The notes beneath the pieces are model-generated. The model worked only from the letters and a program-made list of their open reading frames with translations, was not told where the DNA came from and searched no databases. This document shows, one piece after another, positions 1 to 7,490 of a stretch of 36,690 bases of DNA. The translations under genes and the position numbers were made by a program. The stretch lies in NCBI GenBank assembly GCA_014360895.1, contig JACIWQ010000017.1, positions 3,262-39,951 of the forward strand, read 5' to 3'. The DNA comes from Thermoflexales bacterium (lineage in GTDB: Bacteria > Chloroflexota > Anaerolineae > B4-G1 > DUEL01). The number at the start of each line of letters is the position of its first letter. Position 1 is the stretch's first letter.

Positions 1-76
1 GGACATGGATCGTCGCATGCTCCAGGGCATGATTCCGCCGGACCCGGTCTATCAGTGGATGGTCCAGAAAGCCCAT
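1..76 (-). CDS. DUF6391-like protein, N-terminal fragment (runs off the window)
   Basis: Only the first 25 codons are present. The visible N-terminus contains RNHALEHATIHV, which resembles the start of small DUF6391-type membrane proteins of unknown function. The start is well supported: an AAGGAGG ribosome binding site lies a few bases upstream and overlaps the TAA stop of the sortase gene (86-88), so the two genes are very probably co-transcribed and translationally coupled. The family assignment rests on one short motif from memory and is tentative. Nothing can be said about the rest of the protein. Confidence 0.55.
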   Translation of the reverse strand, partial: MGFLDHPLIDRVRRNHALEHATIHV

Positions 77-85
77 GCCGCCTCC

Positions 86-853
86 TTACGGCGTTTCCAG
101 TTCCCGATAGCGCTCGGGAATTTCCGCCGGACGTGCAATCACAATCAGGCGGAATCGGGTGCTCCCGTAGGGATGACAGGTGATCAACGTCACCCGTTCG
201 TCATCGGTGGGCTGGATGTAGCGGGCATTGGCCTGTCGGACCTCCAGCGGCTGCCCGGCCTCCGGCAACAGGAGCACCTCGTCCATCCGATACAGGAAGA
301 CCATAGAACCGGAATACACGATGAGCGGATCGCCCGGCTGGACTTTGTACAGGAACCGGAACGGCCCGTTCTCCGGCCAGTTGTGGCCGTTGAGGACGGT
401 GTTCCCCGGCCGCCCCAACGGAGCGGAGGTCTCGTGCCAGCCAACCCGGGGCGCGTCCGGGACCACCCACACCGGATGCTGGGCACCGTCTACTTCCTGC
501 ATTTCCCAGTGGGTCGGGATCACCGGCGCGTCTATGCCCACGGAGGGGATGACAACGCGGGTGGGAGGATAGATGGCCGGGGTCGGAGTCGGCGAGGGCG
601 GCAACGGGGTCGGTGTCCCGGTGGGAGATGGGACGGCTGTTGGGGTCGGTGCCGGCGCGGTGGTCGGCGCTGCCGGAAGCGGCGATGGGGAGGGAGTGGG
701 CGTCTCCGGTGACGGCGGGGAGGTCCCCAGCAACGGCATCCCGGAGACCAGGTGGGGTCCGGCCACCACCCCTCCGGCCATCAGCAACAACACCCCAATC
801 CAGATGAGCAGGCCGGATGTACCGCTCCGATGAGAGGGAGTTCGGTCCAGCAT
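86..853 (-). CDS. Sortase (class D/E-like transpeptidase)
   Basis: 255 aa. Sortases are membrane-anchored cysteine transpeptidases that attach or cross-link surface proteins. Order: short basic N-terminus, one membrane helix at about residues 14-32, a Pro/Thr/Ser-rich spacer at about 45-93, then the beta-barrel catalytic domain. The catalytic triad is visible: His157 in NGHNWP, Cys226 in TLITCHPYG and Arg235 in the following RLIVIA strand. The start has a GAGGAG ribosome binding site, and a good sigma-70-type promoter lies about 70 bp upstream. The next gene (DUF6391-like) begins 10 bp after the stop. No LPxTG-type substrate gene is seen in the window, so its targets are unknown. Family call is secure; the sortase class is not. 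Confidence 0.9.
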   Translation of the reverse strand: MLDRTPSHRSGTSGLLIWIGVLLLMAGGVVAGPHLVSGMPLLGTSPPSPETPTPSPSPLPAAPTTAPAPTPTAVPSPTGTPTPLPPSPTPTPAIYPPTRVVIPSVGIDAPVIPTHWEMQEVDGAQHPVWVVPDAPRVGWHETSAPLGRPGNTVLNGHNWPENGPFRFLYKVQPGDPLIVYSGSMVFLYRMDEVLLLPEAGQPLEVRQANARYIQPTDDERVTLITCHPYGSTRFRLIVIARPAEIPERYRELETP

Positions 854-920
854 ATCTCCTCGGTTTTATGAAAATCTGCGCTCGCCCGCGTCCATCCGCG
901 TCCGATTTCCGATCAAGTGG

Positions 921-949
921 ATTATAGCCCAACAGCGAATGGCGGTCAA
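921..949 (-). promoter_or_regulatory. Sigma-70-type promoter for the sortase gene
   Basis: On the minus strand: TTGACC (944-949), a 17-bp spacer and TATAAT (921-926), a near-consensus match. Predicted transcription starts near 914, giving a leader of about 60 nt before the sortase ATG at 853. It lies between the recF stop (965) and the sortase start. Confidence 0.7.
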
Positions 950-964
950 ACCGAAACTCGCACC

Positions 965-2176
965 TCAATACGGCTGCAGGATGCCCCCCTCCACCCGAAA
1001 CAGGGCCGCCCGCCGACGGAACGCCGGACTGAACATCTCCGGGTCGGTGGCGGTCAGAAGGGCCTGCTCCACCCGGTCCACCTGGGAGAGGAGAAAGGCC
1101 CGCCGTTCGCCGTCTAGTTCCGCCAGCACTTCATCCAGCAGGAGGACAGGGGATTCACCGGTCGTTTCCTGCATCCAGGCCAGTTGGGCCATTTTGAGGG
1201 CCAGGACCGCCGTCCGCTGCTGACCCCGCGAGCCGAAAACGCCCAGGTCTACATCGCCGATGAGGAAGCGCATCTCATCCCGATGGGGGCCGGTCAGGGT
1301 CATCCCCCGCTCTATCTCCTCCTTCCGCCGCTGGCGAAGGCGCTGGAGGAAAGCGCGCTCCAGGTCCTCCGTAGAGACGCCCGGAGGTGGGCCGCCCGGT
1401 TCCTCCAGCGCCAGGCTCATCTGGTAGGTCAATGCGGGCGGACGGGCGGGGTCAAAATTGGGCTGATACTCCAGACGCAGCCATTCCCGCCCGCCGGTCA
1501 GTTCCGCGTGCAGGGGGCCGGCGTGTCGGGAGAGTTCGGCAACCAGGCGGCGGCGGCCCTGGGCGACCCGGACCCCGGTGCGCGCCAGTTGCTCGTCCAG
1601 CGGGTCCAGTTGGGCCGGGTCGCCGCCCTCTTCCGCCAGATGGCGCAGAAGGGCGTTTCGCTGCCGGAGCGTCTCGGTGTACGTATCCAGCGCGGCCGCG
1701 TAGGCGGCATCCACCTGGGAGAGGGTCGCGTCCAGGTAGTCCCGCCGGCCTGCGGGCGGGCCGGATACCAGGTCCACATCCTGGGGCAGAAAGAGGACGA
1801 CGTTCAGGCAACCGGTCAGGTCCCGCAGACGCCGGGGCTGGCGGTCCACCCGGATGCTCTTCTGGAGCCGGACCGCGCCGTTGGCGTTGGACGCAACGCT
1901 CAGGGCGATAGCGATTTCCCGTACCCGGTGGCGCCCGACCACCTCCGCTCGCAGGTGGGCGTAGGAGAGCCCTTCCCGCTCCGCCGCCCAGTTAATCAAC
2001 TGGCGGTCCACGGCGGTGAGGGGGGAGCGGCCCGTGGCCAGATAGTAGACAGCTTCCAGGATGGACGTCTTGCCCTGGGCGTTGCCGCCCACCAGGAGGA
2101 CGGGCCGGTCGGGCCATTCTATCTCCATGCGGACGTAGTTGCGGAAGTTTTCCAGGCTGAGAGAGCGAATTCGCAT
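965..2176 (-). CDS. recF: DNA replication and repair protein RecF
   Basis: 403 aa, SMC-like ATPase that helps load RecA at single-strand gaps through the RecFOR pathway. The N-terminus MRIRSLSLENFRNY is typical of RecF. Walker A (GGNAQGKTS) is at residues 30-38. The ABC-type signature region appears as FGSRGQQRTAVLALK, followed by Walker B LLLDEVLAELD near the C-terminus. Length is slightly above the usual 360-380 aa. No clear ribosome binding site precedes the ATG. The palindrome at 2197-2229 separates it from the upstream peptidase gene. Its neighbours are not dnaA/dnaN/gyrB, so it is outside the classical origin cluster, as in many Chloroflexota. Confidence 0.93.
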   Translation of the reverse strand: MRIRSLSLENFRNYVRMEIEWPDRPVLLVGGNAQGKTSILEAVYYLATGRSPLTAVDRQLINWAAEREGLSYAHLRAEVVGRHRVREIAIALSVASNANGAVRLQKSIRVDRQPRRLRDLTGCLNVVLFLPQDVDLVSGPPAGRRDYLDATLSQVDAAYAAALDTYTETLRQRNALLRHLAEEGGDPAQLDPLDEQLARTGVRVAQGRRRLVAELSRHAGPLHAELTGGREWLRLEYQPNFDPARPPALTYQMSLALEEPGGPPPGVSTEDLERAFLQRLRQRRKEEIERGMTLTGPHRDEMRFLIGDVDLGVFGSRGQQRTAVLALKMAQLAWMQETTGESPVLLLDEVLAELDGERRAFLLSQVDRVEQALLTATDPEMFSPAFRRRAALFRVEGGILQPY

Positions 2177-2196
2177 TTTGTAACTTTAGTTAGGTT

Positions 2197-2229
2197 AGGT
2201 GACAGTCACCTTCAAGGTGACTGTCACCT
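2197..2229. repeat. Nested perfect palindrome between the M28 peptidase gene and recF
   Basis: Two 16-base arms (2197-2212 and 2214-2229) are perfect reverse complements around a single C. Each arm also contains a smaller dyad, GGTGAC-A-GTCACC. The right arm recurs with one mismatch at 19922-19937, so this is a dispersed repeat rather than a unique operator. In the transcript from the peptidase gene it would form a stable hairpin just before recF. Confidence 0.75.
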
Positions 2230-2236
2230 GCGCCGA

Positions 2237-4168
2237 CTATATTTCCACCAACCCCAGGTCGGCCAGCCAGCGGAAGTACTCTGCGACCAGAGCGGTCGCC
2301 TCCACCCCCGTTTCGTGGCGGATGAGCGCGGCAATCTCCCCGACGGTCCGGCGGCCGTCGGCCCAGTATTCGGCTAGGTTGGGGAGGACGGAGGCCGTCT
2401 TCCGGACCCGCTGCTGGAATTCCCACCACCGGTCCCGGGTAGCCGCGTCCCGGCGGGCCACCTCCTCCTCAGGGTGGGCCGGCCCCCGGAAGCGCCGCCG
2501 GGGCACCCAATCCATGCCCTCCACTTCCGGCGTCGGGGCCGGACGGTCGGGCAGGTCGTCGGCGACGCGGCGGTACTCCTGCGCGGCGAAGTCGGCATCG
2601 GCGGCCTGGTAGGGGGCGACGTCCACCGGCGCCAGCCGCCGGACGCTCTCCAGCGCCTCCCGATGGCGGTCCACCCGGTACTCCAACTGCCGCCGGACCT
2701 CCTCCCGGCCCGGCGCCGACGCTTCGTCGGCCTCCGTACGCGCGGCCTGGAGGTCGGCGATCACCCGCTGGCGGAAGCGGGCGGAGAGTTCCCCCGCCAG
2801 CCAGCGGGCTTCCCGTTCCCCCGCCTGCGCCAGCCAGTAGGCATAGAGACCGGAGAGAGCCGCCACCCGCCCCAGCATTTTCGGATCCACCCGGTCCGGC
2901 GTGTCGGCGCTGGTGTGGTAGTACCGGTCGGGCCACTGGATGAGCATCGGCATCGGCACCCCCACCGACGGGTCGGAGAAGACGTAGTGGTCGGAGCCGC
3001 CGCCGAAGGGGACGTCGGCGGTGCGGAAGAGGGGATAGCCTCCCACCCCGCCGAAAGTCTTCGCCTCCGGCAGGAGCAAGTCCCGCAGGCGGGCCAGCAG
3101 CGCGCCGGTGAAACTGGGGAGGGCATCGGGCGGCGACTCCACCAGCAGAGAACTGCCGCATTGCTCCTGGTCCTGCCCGACCATGTCCAGGTTCAGGCCG
3201 GCGACCAGGCGGGGGATGCGGCCCTCGCTGGCCGAAAGCCAGGCCAGGCTGCCGGTGATTTCCGGAACCCAGAGGAAACGGATGGTCCGGCGTGGGGGAG
3301 CTAGTTCTCCTCGCTCTATGAGCGCGGCCAGAGCGCGCGCCGTTTCCAGAAGGGCCGCCGCGCCGGAGGCGTTGTCGTTGGCCGAGGGCTGGGGGTGGCA
3401 GAGGTGGGCCACCAGGACGATTTCCTCGTCCGTCTCGCCGGGGATGAAGGCCTCCACGACCTCCAGCCAGCCGCTGTAGAGGGAGGCGTCCACGTGGACG
3501 CGCACCCGCAGGGTATGCTCCCGGGCCAGGCGGCGCAGCGTCTCCCCCTGGCGGGGAGTGAGCGCGAAGCCGAAGCCCTGGGGCTCCTGCCCCTGCCACC
3601 AGAAGGAGGTGTACTGGACGGCGTCGGGGAGGGCCCAGGCCGGGCGGACCAGCTCCTGCTCGGCCATGCCGTCGTAGATGATGCCGACGGCGCCCCGTCG
3701 GACAACGGCCAGGTCGTGGACCCGCCGGACGTTCCCCCGGGCCAGGACGACTTTACCGGCCACGTCCTTGCCCTCGTACTCCGCTTCCTCCTCCCCCTTC
3801 TCCAGGACGACGACCTCCGCCTCGCCGTCAAAGGGGAGGCTACGGGCGACCAGGTGGAGGGGCAGGTCGCGGAAGTCGGCCAGTTTGCAGGCCGATTCGG
3901 CGGGCGCGGTCAGGTGGAGCGTCGCCGCGCGGGCGTCCCATTCCTGGAAGCCGGCCGCGCCCCAGAAGCGGGTGGCGCTGTCGGTGAAGAAGGAGTTGAT
4001 GCCCGTCATCAGGCCGGCGCGAGCGGCCTCCTCGCGGACCCACTCGGCGGCCCGGCGGAAGCCGGGGCTGGCCTGGATGCGGTGGTGACGGGCGATTTCG
4101 GCCACGGCGCGAGCTGCCGCCGGGCCGGAGACTTCGTCTCGGATGAGGGACCAGAACTTATGAAACAT
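2237..4168 (-). CDS. M28-type zinc aminopeptidase with PA-like insert and C-terminal winged-helix-like region
   Basis: 643 aa from the chosen start. Probable peptidase of the M28/DUF4910 group. A protease-associated-like segment (VAGKVVLARG onward) lies at about residues 145-190. Zinc-site motifs are HLCHPQPSANDNASG, then NLDMVGQ, GGSDHYVF and YYHTSADTPD, so the metal ligands appear intact. The last 60 or so residues (ADGRRTVGEIAALI to the end) look like a PqqD/winged-helix module. An in-frame start at 4216 exists, but ATG 4168 (MFHKFW) has AGGAG six bases upstream and is preferred. No signal peptide is seen, so it is probably cytoplasmic. Substrate unknown. Confidence 0.8.
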   Translation of the reverse strand: MFHKFWSLIRDEVSGPAAARAVAEIARHHRIQASPGFRRAAEWVREEAARAGLMTGINSFFTDSATRFWGAAGFQEWDARAATLHLTAPAESACKLADFRDLPLHLVARSLPFDGEAEVVVLEKGEEEAEYEGKDVAGKVVLARGNVRRVHDLAVVRRGAVGIIYDGMAEQELVRPAWALPDAVQYTSFWWQGQEPQGFGFALTPRQGETLRRLAREHTLRVRVHVDASLYSGWLEVVEAFIPGETDEEIVLVAHLCHPQPSANDNASGAAALLETARALAALIERGELAPPRRTIRFLWVPEITGSLAWLSASEGRIPRLVAGLNLDMVGQDQEQCGSSLLVESPPDALPSFTGALLARLRDLLLPEAKTFGGVGGYPLFRTADVPFGGGSDHYVFSDPSVGVPMPMLIQWPDRYYHTSADTPDRVDPKMLGRVAALSGLYAYWLAQAGEREARWLAGELSARFRQRVIADLQAARTEADEASAPGREEVRRQLEYRVDRHREALESVRRLAPVDVAPYQAADADFAAQEYRRVADDLPDRPAPTPEVEGMDWVPRRRFRGPAHPEEEVARRDAATRDRWWEFQQRVRKTASVLPNLAEYWADGRRTVGEIAALIRHETGVEATALVAEYFRWLADLGLVEI

Positions 4169-4284
4169 TGGGGACTCCTGAAATCGGGCACTGATGAAGG
4201 CAAATAGATTTTTCACCAGAGGCGTGGATCAACGAATGGTTGAAATCGGCCTATCTTGGCTTGCGACCAACACTCAGCCCGACT

Positions 4285-4776
4285 TCATCTCTCACCACGA
4301 AAAGAAGCCGTACTGACAACCGTGAAGATGTCCCTCTCCTCCCTGAAGGAACGGAATAAATTCAAAGTCATAGTTCCGTGAGGATAATTGGTTTTCTCCT
4401 GGATGATGATCAATTCGCCTACTACCAGCAAAAACTCAACAGAATACTCGCCATAAGCATCCAGCGCCTGAAATTGTCGGATATGATCGGGAGAAAAGAC
4501 CTGGAGGATCGGCGGATTAGTGGTAGAAGGTTGCACTCTTAGAATGACGTCCTGGATCAGGTGATCTACTAATTGCATCGTTAAACATTTGTTGCCGACC
4601 TTTTTCATATACAGATCAATAATGAGATGGATATGTTTAGGCGTTCTCAACCTCTTCCCTGGCTCCTGGTACTGAACCTTGAAATTGAATAGCGACTTGC
4701 CGCCTTTGCTGACGTAAATCTGGGTGCCGTTAGCCGTAGCGTAGATGAGGTGAGGGCCAGGCCAGGTTGTGGACAT
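4285..4776 (-). CDS. Unknown protein paired with the DNA methyltransferase
   Basis: 163 aa, no family recognised. It starts 9 bp after the methyltransferase stop with an AGGAGG site, so the two are one operon. There is no signal peptide or membrane helix. The sequence is mixed alpha/beta with notable stretches GGKSLFNFKVQY, LRTPKHIHLIIDLYMKK and VVGELIIIQEKTNYPHG. Position after a methyltransferase makes a restriction enzyme or other effector the obvious guess. The only nuclease-like pattern, ELIIIQEK, is a poor fit to PD-(D/E)XK because Gln sits at the second acidic position. The gene is more AT-rich than its neighbours. Function should be left open. Confidence 0.65.
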   Translation of the reverse strand: MSTTWPGPHLIYATANGTQIYVSKGGKSLFNFKVQYQEPGKRLRTPKHIHLIIDLYMKKVGNKCLTMQLVDHLIQDVILRVQPSTTNPPILQVFSPDHIRQFQALDAYGEYSVEFLLVVGELIIIQEKTNYPHGTMTLNLFRSFREERDIFTVVSTASFRGER

Positions 4777-4785
4777 GAGAGCCTC

Positions 4786-6345
4786 CTATTTGCGAAGATA
4801 TATTAGCAAGTATCTGTGGATAATCTCCAGGGCGGATTCGGAACAGATGCGAGGGGGAGAATCAGGGACCACGATGACAATTTCTTTCAGCGACAAGCAA
4901 CGTTGTTCTCTCAACGACTCGTACAGGAGGAGTCCAGAGGGAATTAATCTCCCACTGCTGCGAAAGTCCATAGCCTCTACAACGAAAAAGCCACCCGGAG
5001 GCAGCAAATCGCAACTCTGACGTGCGAGGCGGATCGTCAGATTGCGATATCCCCCAAACCGAGATTCGGTCATCGGGGACGGCGGCCAGCGGATCCATAG
5101 CAGATTTGCGCTGGCGCCACCAGAAAACAGTACTTCTCCATGCTCATCGTATTGCACCTCCCAAAAGCGGCCTTCGCCACAGAAGCGTTGGAGCAGATTG
5201 CGCCGCATCTCGGCTTCCATTTGGCCTTCAGGAAAAATCCAGACCGTAGTCGTTTCCAGGTTTTGCCGGTTTATCGCGGCAACTTCTCCCGAATGCATCC
5301 CGTAAGGGATACTTTCCTCCCAAAGGGGTAACTGTTCCCGAACCTGTTGGGGCAATGGTTTTTCAAAGATCGGCAGGTATTCATGCGCCAGCAATAAGAA
5401 GTTGTGCTGGATGCTCCGGTTGTACCAGAAACCCGTTGTCCTGCAATTGTGTTGTCTCTTGATCACCAATTCTCTCAGAACAAAACCGGTATCCAGAAAG
5501 ACCCGAATGGTCTGAAAACCGATGGGGACCACGTGCTTGGATCTTCGGGCATCTCCAACCAGAATAGCGCACTTGGCGCCGGGCTTCAAAACCCGCAGGC
5601 TCTCCTGGGCAACCTTTCGCATCTCCCGCAAAAAATCCGATACCGAGAGCGCAGAGAGATCGCCAGAGATCTTCGGACTATATCGGATAATCCCCGCGTA
5701 GGGGGGATGGGCACAGATCAAGTCAATACTGTTATCCGGAAGATCGGATAGGTCACGGGCATCTCCTACCTGGACTTCAGGTTCATATACCGCGAATCCA
5801 GACTCTGCAAGCATATGCTGTGGCAGTGAGAATCGGAGATTTTCCAGCGTGATCCCAATTGCGCCAGGGTTGATGTCCCTGGCAATACAGCGACGGCCCA
5901 GCAGTTTGGCCTCAACGGCTGTGGTTCCCCCGCCCACAAAATAATCCAGCACCAAGTCGCCCGGCTTTGAATATTTTAGAATCACATTGCGAGGAATGTA
6001 CGGAGACCAGTTGCCCCGGTAGCGTCCATTATGGGTAGCCCAGTCGCCGCGTTGCTTGAAACTCCAAACCGTGGTCGTCTCCTCGCGAAACGAGGGAGGC
6101 CCCCAGCGCTTTATCGCTTTGGGGCGCCGAAGCACACTGATATTCGCCCCATACGCCTCCGTGATGATTTGCTGAAGGGTGTTGAAGGAGATGCCATACC
6201 GCTCACCGATTTCCGGATCCGGCATCCCTCGTTCTTTATCCGCAAGCACGGCCTTTCTCAGCGCCTCTTCGCCGTGTGCTTGGAGGATATGAGGACGCAA
6301 CGGTCCTTCTATCTGTAGACTACATATCGGACACTGGAATCTCAT
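4786..6345 (-). CDS. DNA methyltransferase (N4/N6 type) with zinc-finger/HTH N-terminus and degenerate second lobe
   Basis: 519 aa from ATG 6345, which has GGGAGG just upstream. An alternative ATG at 6363 overlaps the preceding stop as TGATG. N-terminus: C2H2-like zinc finger (CPIC at 5-8, H19 and H24), then a helix-turn-helix-like segment at about 33-66. Catalytic lobe: TTVW motif at 90-94, SAM-binding DYFVGGGTT at 134-142, and HPPY at 213-216 in place of DPPY/SPPY. Residues 364-495 repeat the layout (TTVW at 366-369, WPPSP at 420-424, LLPPGGFFVV at 447-456) but have no SAM motif, so this second half looks like a dead duplicate. Base composition is AT-richer than the flanks. Probably an amino-methyltransferase of a restriction or defence cassette; target sequence unknown. 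Confidence 0.8.
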   Translation of the reverse strand: MRFQCPICSLQIEGPLRPHILQAHGEEALRKAVLADKERGMPDPEIGERYGISFNTLQQIITEAYGANISVLRRPKAIKRWGPPSFREETTTVWSFKQRGDWATHNGRYRGNWSPYIPRNVILKYSKPGDLVLDYFVGGGTTAVEAKLLGRRCIARDINPGAIGITLENLRFSLPQHMLAESGFAVYEPEVQVGDARDLSDLPDNSIDLICAHPPYAGIIRYSPKISGDLSALSVSDFLREMRKVAQESLRVLKPGAKCAILVGDARRSKHVVPIGFQTIRVFLDTGFVLRELVIKRQHNCRTTGFWYNRSIQHNFLLLAHEYLPIFEKPLPQQVREQLPLWEESIPYGMHSGEVAAINRQNLETTTVWIFPEGQMEAEMRRNLLQRFCGEGRFWEVQYDEHGEVLFSGGASANLLWIRWPPSPMTESRFGGYRNLTIRLARQSCDLLPPGGFFVVEAMDFRSSGRLIPSGLLLYESLREQRCLSLKEIVIVVPDSPPRICSESALEIIHRYLLIYLRK

Positions 6346-6362
6346 CGGCCCTCCCAACACCA

Positions 6363-7445
6363 TCACTCCTGCACCTGAATCCGTACCCAGATGGTATCCC
6401 CGAAGCGGTTCCCCGAGGGGTCCTGCATCTGCCAGTACATCTTGTACTCCCCTGGGGCGGTGGGAGCGAAGAGTGTGACCAGCACCACGGCCTTGCTCCC
6501 GCTGGCGGTCGGCGGCACGTAGGGGGATTCCCACGCCAGTTCGGTGCCACCCGCGTACACCAGTTGGTACCCTTCGCTCCAGGGACATGTGCCCGTATTC
6601 TTCAGCAGCCAGGCCTTGTAGATTCGCTGGCCGGGGCTGACGGTGGGAACAATCCCCTGCGCGGGGTTATCCTCATAGGTCAGGTCAGCCAGGAACATCG
6701 CGCTGTTCGTGCAGTACGGCGGGGAAGGCGGGAGTTCGGGCGTCTGGACGTCCATTTCTATCCGCGACCGGTCTCCGAAAGGATTCCCGGCCGGGTCCTT
6801 CATCTGCCACCAGCCCTCGTAATGGCCGGGGGCGCTGGGGGCCGAGATGCGCTCGTGGATTTTGATGCTTTCCCCGATGCCGACGCCCCGGATGGAGAGG
6901 AACGGAGGCGCGCCGATGGCCTTGCTCCCGGTGAACGTCCACCGCAGGCCGCTGCTCCAACCACAGGAACTCTTGTTCGTGATCGTCCACTCCACAATCA
7001 TCTGCTGGCCGGGGACCAGCGGACCCTCCCGGGGGTCGGGATACCTCCCCTCGTCGGTGACGTAGGCGTCGTACCGGCAGACGGGAGCGGGCGAAGGAGT
7101 CGCCGTCGGGGTAGGGGTGAAGGTCGGCGAGGGAGGGGCCGTTGGAGTGGGGGTAGGGGTCGCCGTCGGGGATGGGGTCGCCGTCGGCGAAGGGGTAGGG
7201 GTGACCGTCGGCGTTGGCCCCGGCGGGTACGTTTTCAGAACCCACATCCCAACCGATAGCAACATCAGGACGGCCCCCATAATCCACAGGAGACGGCGGG
7301 TGGCAGGGGCGAATGGGCCTTCCAGGGGCAGCCCGTCCAGTTTCCCCTTAATCGGCAGGACGCCCAAGAGAAAGGCGAAAAAGCCGCAAACGAAAAGGAT
7401 GACCTCAAAGGGCGAGGCGAGAACGGTTTTCAGTATCTCCAGCAT
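6363..7445 (-). CDS. Membrane-anchored surface protein with two NBR1-type Ig-like domains
   Basis: 360 aa. Two hydrophobic segments near the N-terminus (about 10-28 and 49-66) anchor it. A Pro/Thr-rich spacer follows at about 74-120. Two Ig-like domains related to the 'next to BRCA1' domain come next. The first has QMIVEWTITNKSSCGWSSG and ends in WWQMKDPAGNPFGD. The second has KAWLLKNTGTCPWSEGY and ends in YWQMQDPSGNRFGD. The Trp-x-x-x-Asn and Cys-x-Trp hallmarks are present in both copies. These modules occur in secreted or surface proteins of Chloroflexota and Actinobacteria, where they probably bind other proteins or glycans. The stop overlaps an ATG in the methyltransferase frame. Confidence 0.82.
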   Translation of the reverse strand: MLEILKTVLASPFEVILFVCGFFAFLLGVLPIKGKLDGLPLEGPFAPATRRLLWIMGAVLMLLSVGMWVLKTYPPGPTPTVTPTPSPTATPSPTATPTPTPTAPPSPTFTPTPTATPSPAPVCRYDAYVTDEGRYPDPREGPLVPGQQMIVEWTITNKSSCGWSSGLRWTFTGSKAIGAPPFLSIRGVGIGESIKIHERISAPSAPGHYEGWWQMKDPAGNPFGDRSRIEMDVQTPELPPSPPYCTNSAMFLADLTYEDNPAQGIVPTVSPGQRIYKAWLLKNTGTCPWSEGYQLVYAGGTELAWESPYVPPTASGSKAVVLVTLFAPTAPGEYKMYWQMQDPSGNRFGDTIWVRIQVQE

Positions 7446-7459
7446 GGCTGCCTCCTGGA

Positions 7460-7488
7460 GTAGGACAACTCTTGAAGAGGTGTCCTAC
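7460..7488. repeat. Imperfect palindrome between ssnA and the NBR1-Ig gene
   Basis: GTAGGACA (7460-7467) pairs with TGTCCTAC (7481-7488), and CTCTT (7469-7473) with AAGAG (7475-7479). Only one mismatch interrupts the stem. Size and central TTCAA/TTGAA resemble the palindrome at 2197-2229. It could act as a transcript-processing hairpin, or as a partial terminator after ssnA on the minus strand, although no U-run follows. Confidence 0.6.
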
Positions 7489-7490
7489 TT

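Noticed and set aside
4534-4776. PD-(D/E)XK nuclease motif in the 163-aa protein
   Set aside because: ELIIIQEK lacks the second acidic residue and no convincing upstream Asp was found. The nuclease idea rests on gene position only.
6346-6588. N-terminal extension of the methyltransferase to 6588
   Set aside because: It would overlap 226 bases of the NBR1-Ig gene in another frame and has Arg/Gly-rich shadow composition. The zinc finger begins at ATG 6345.
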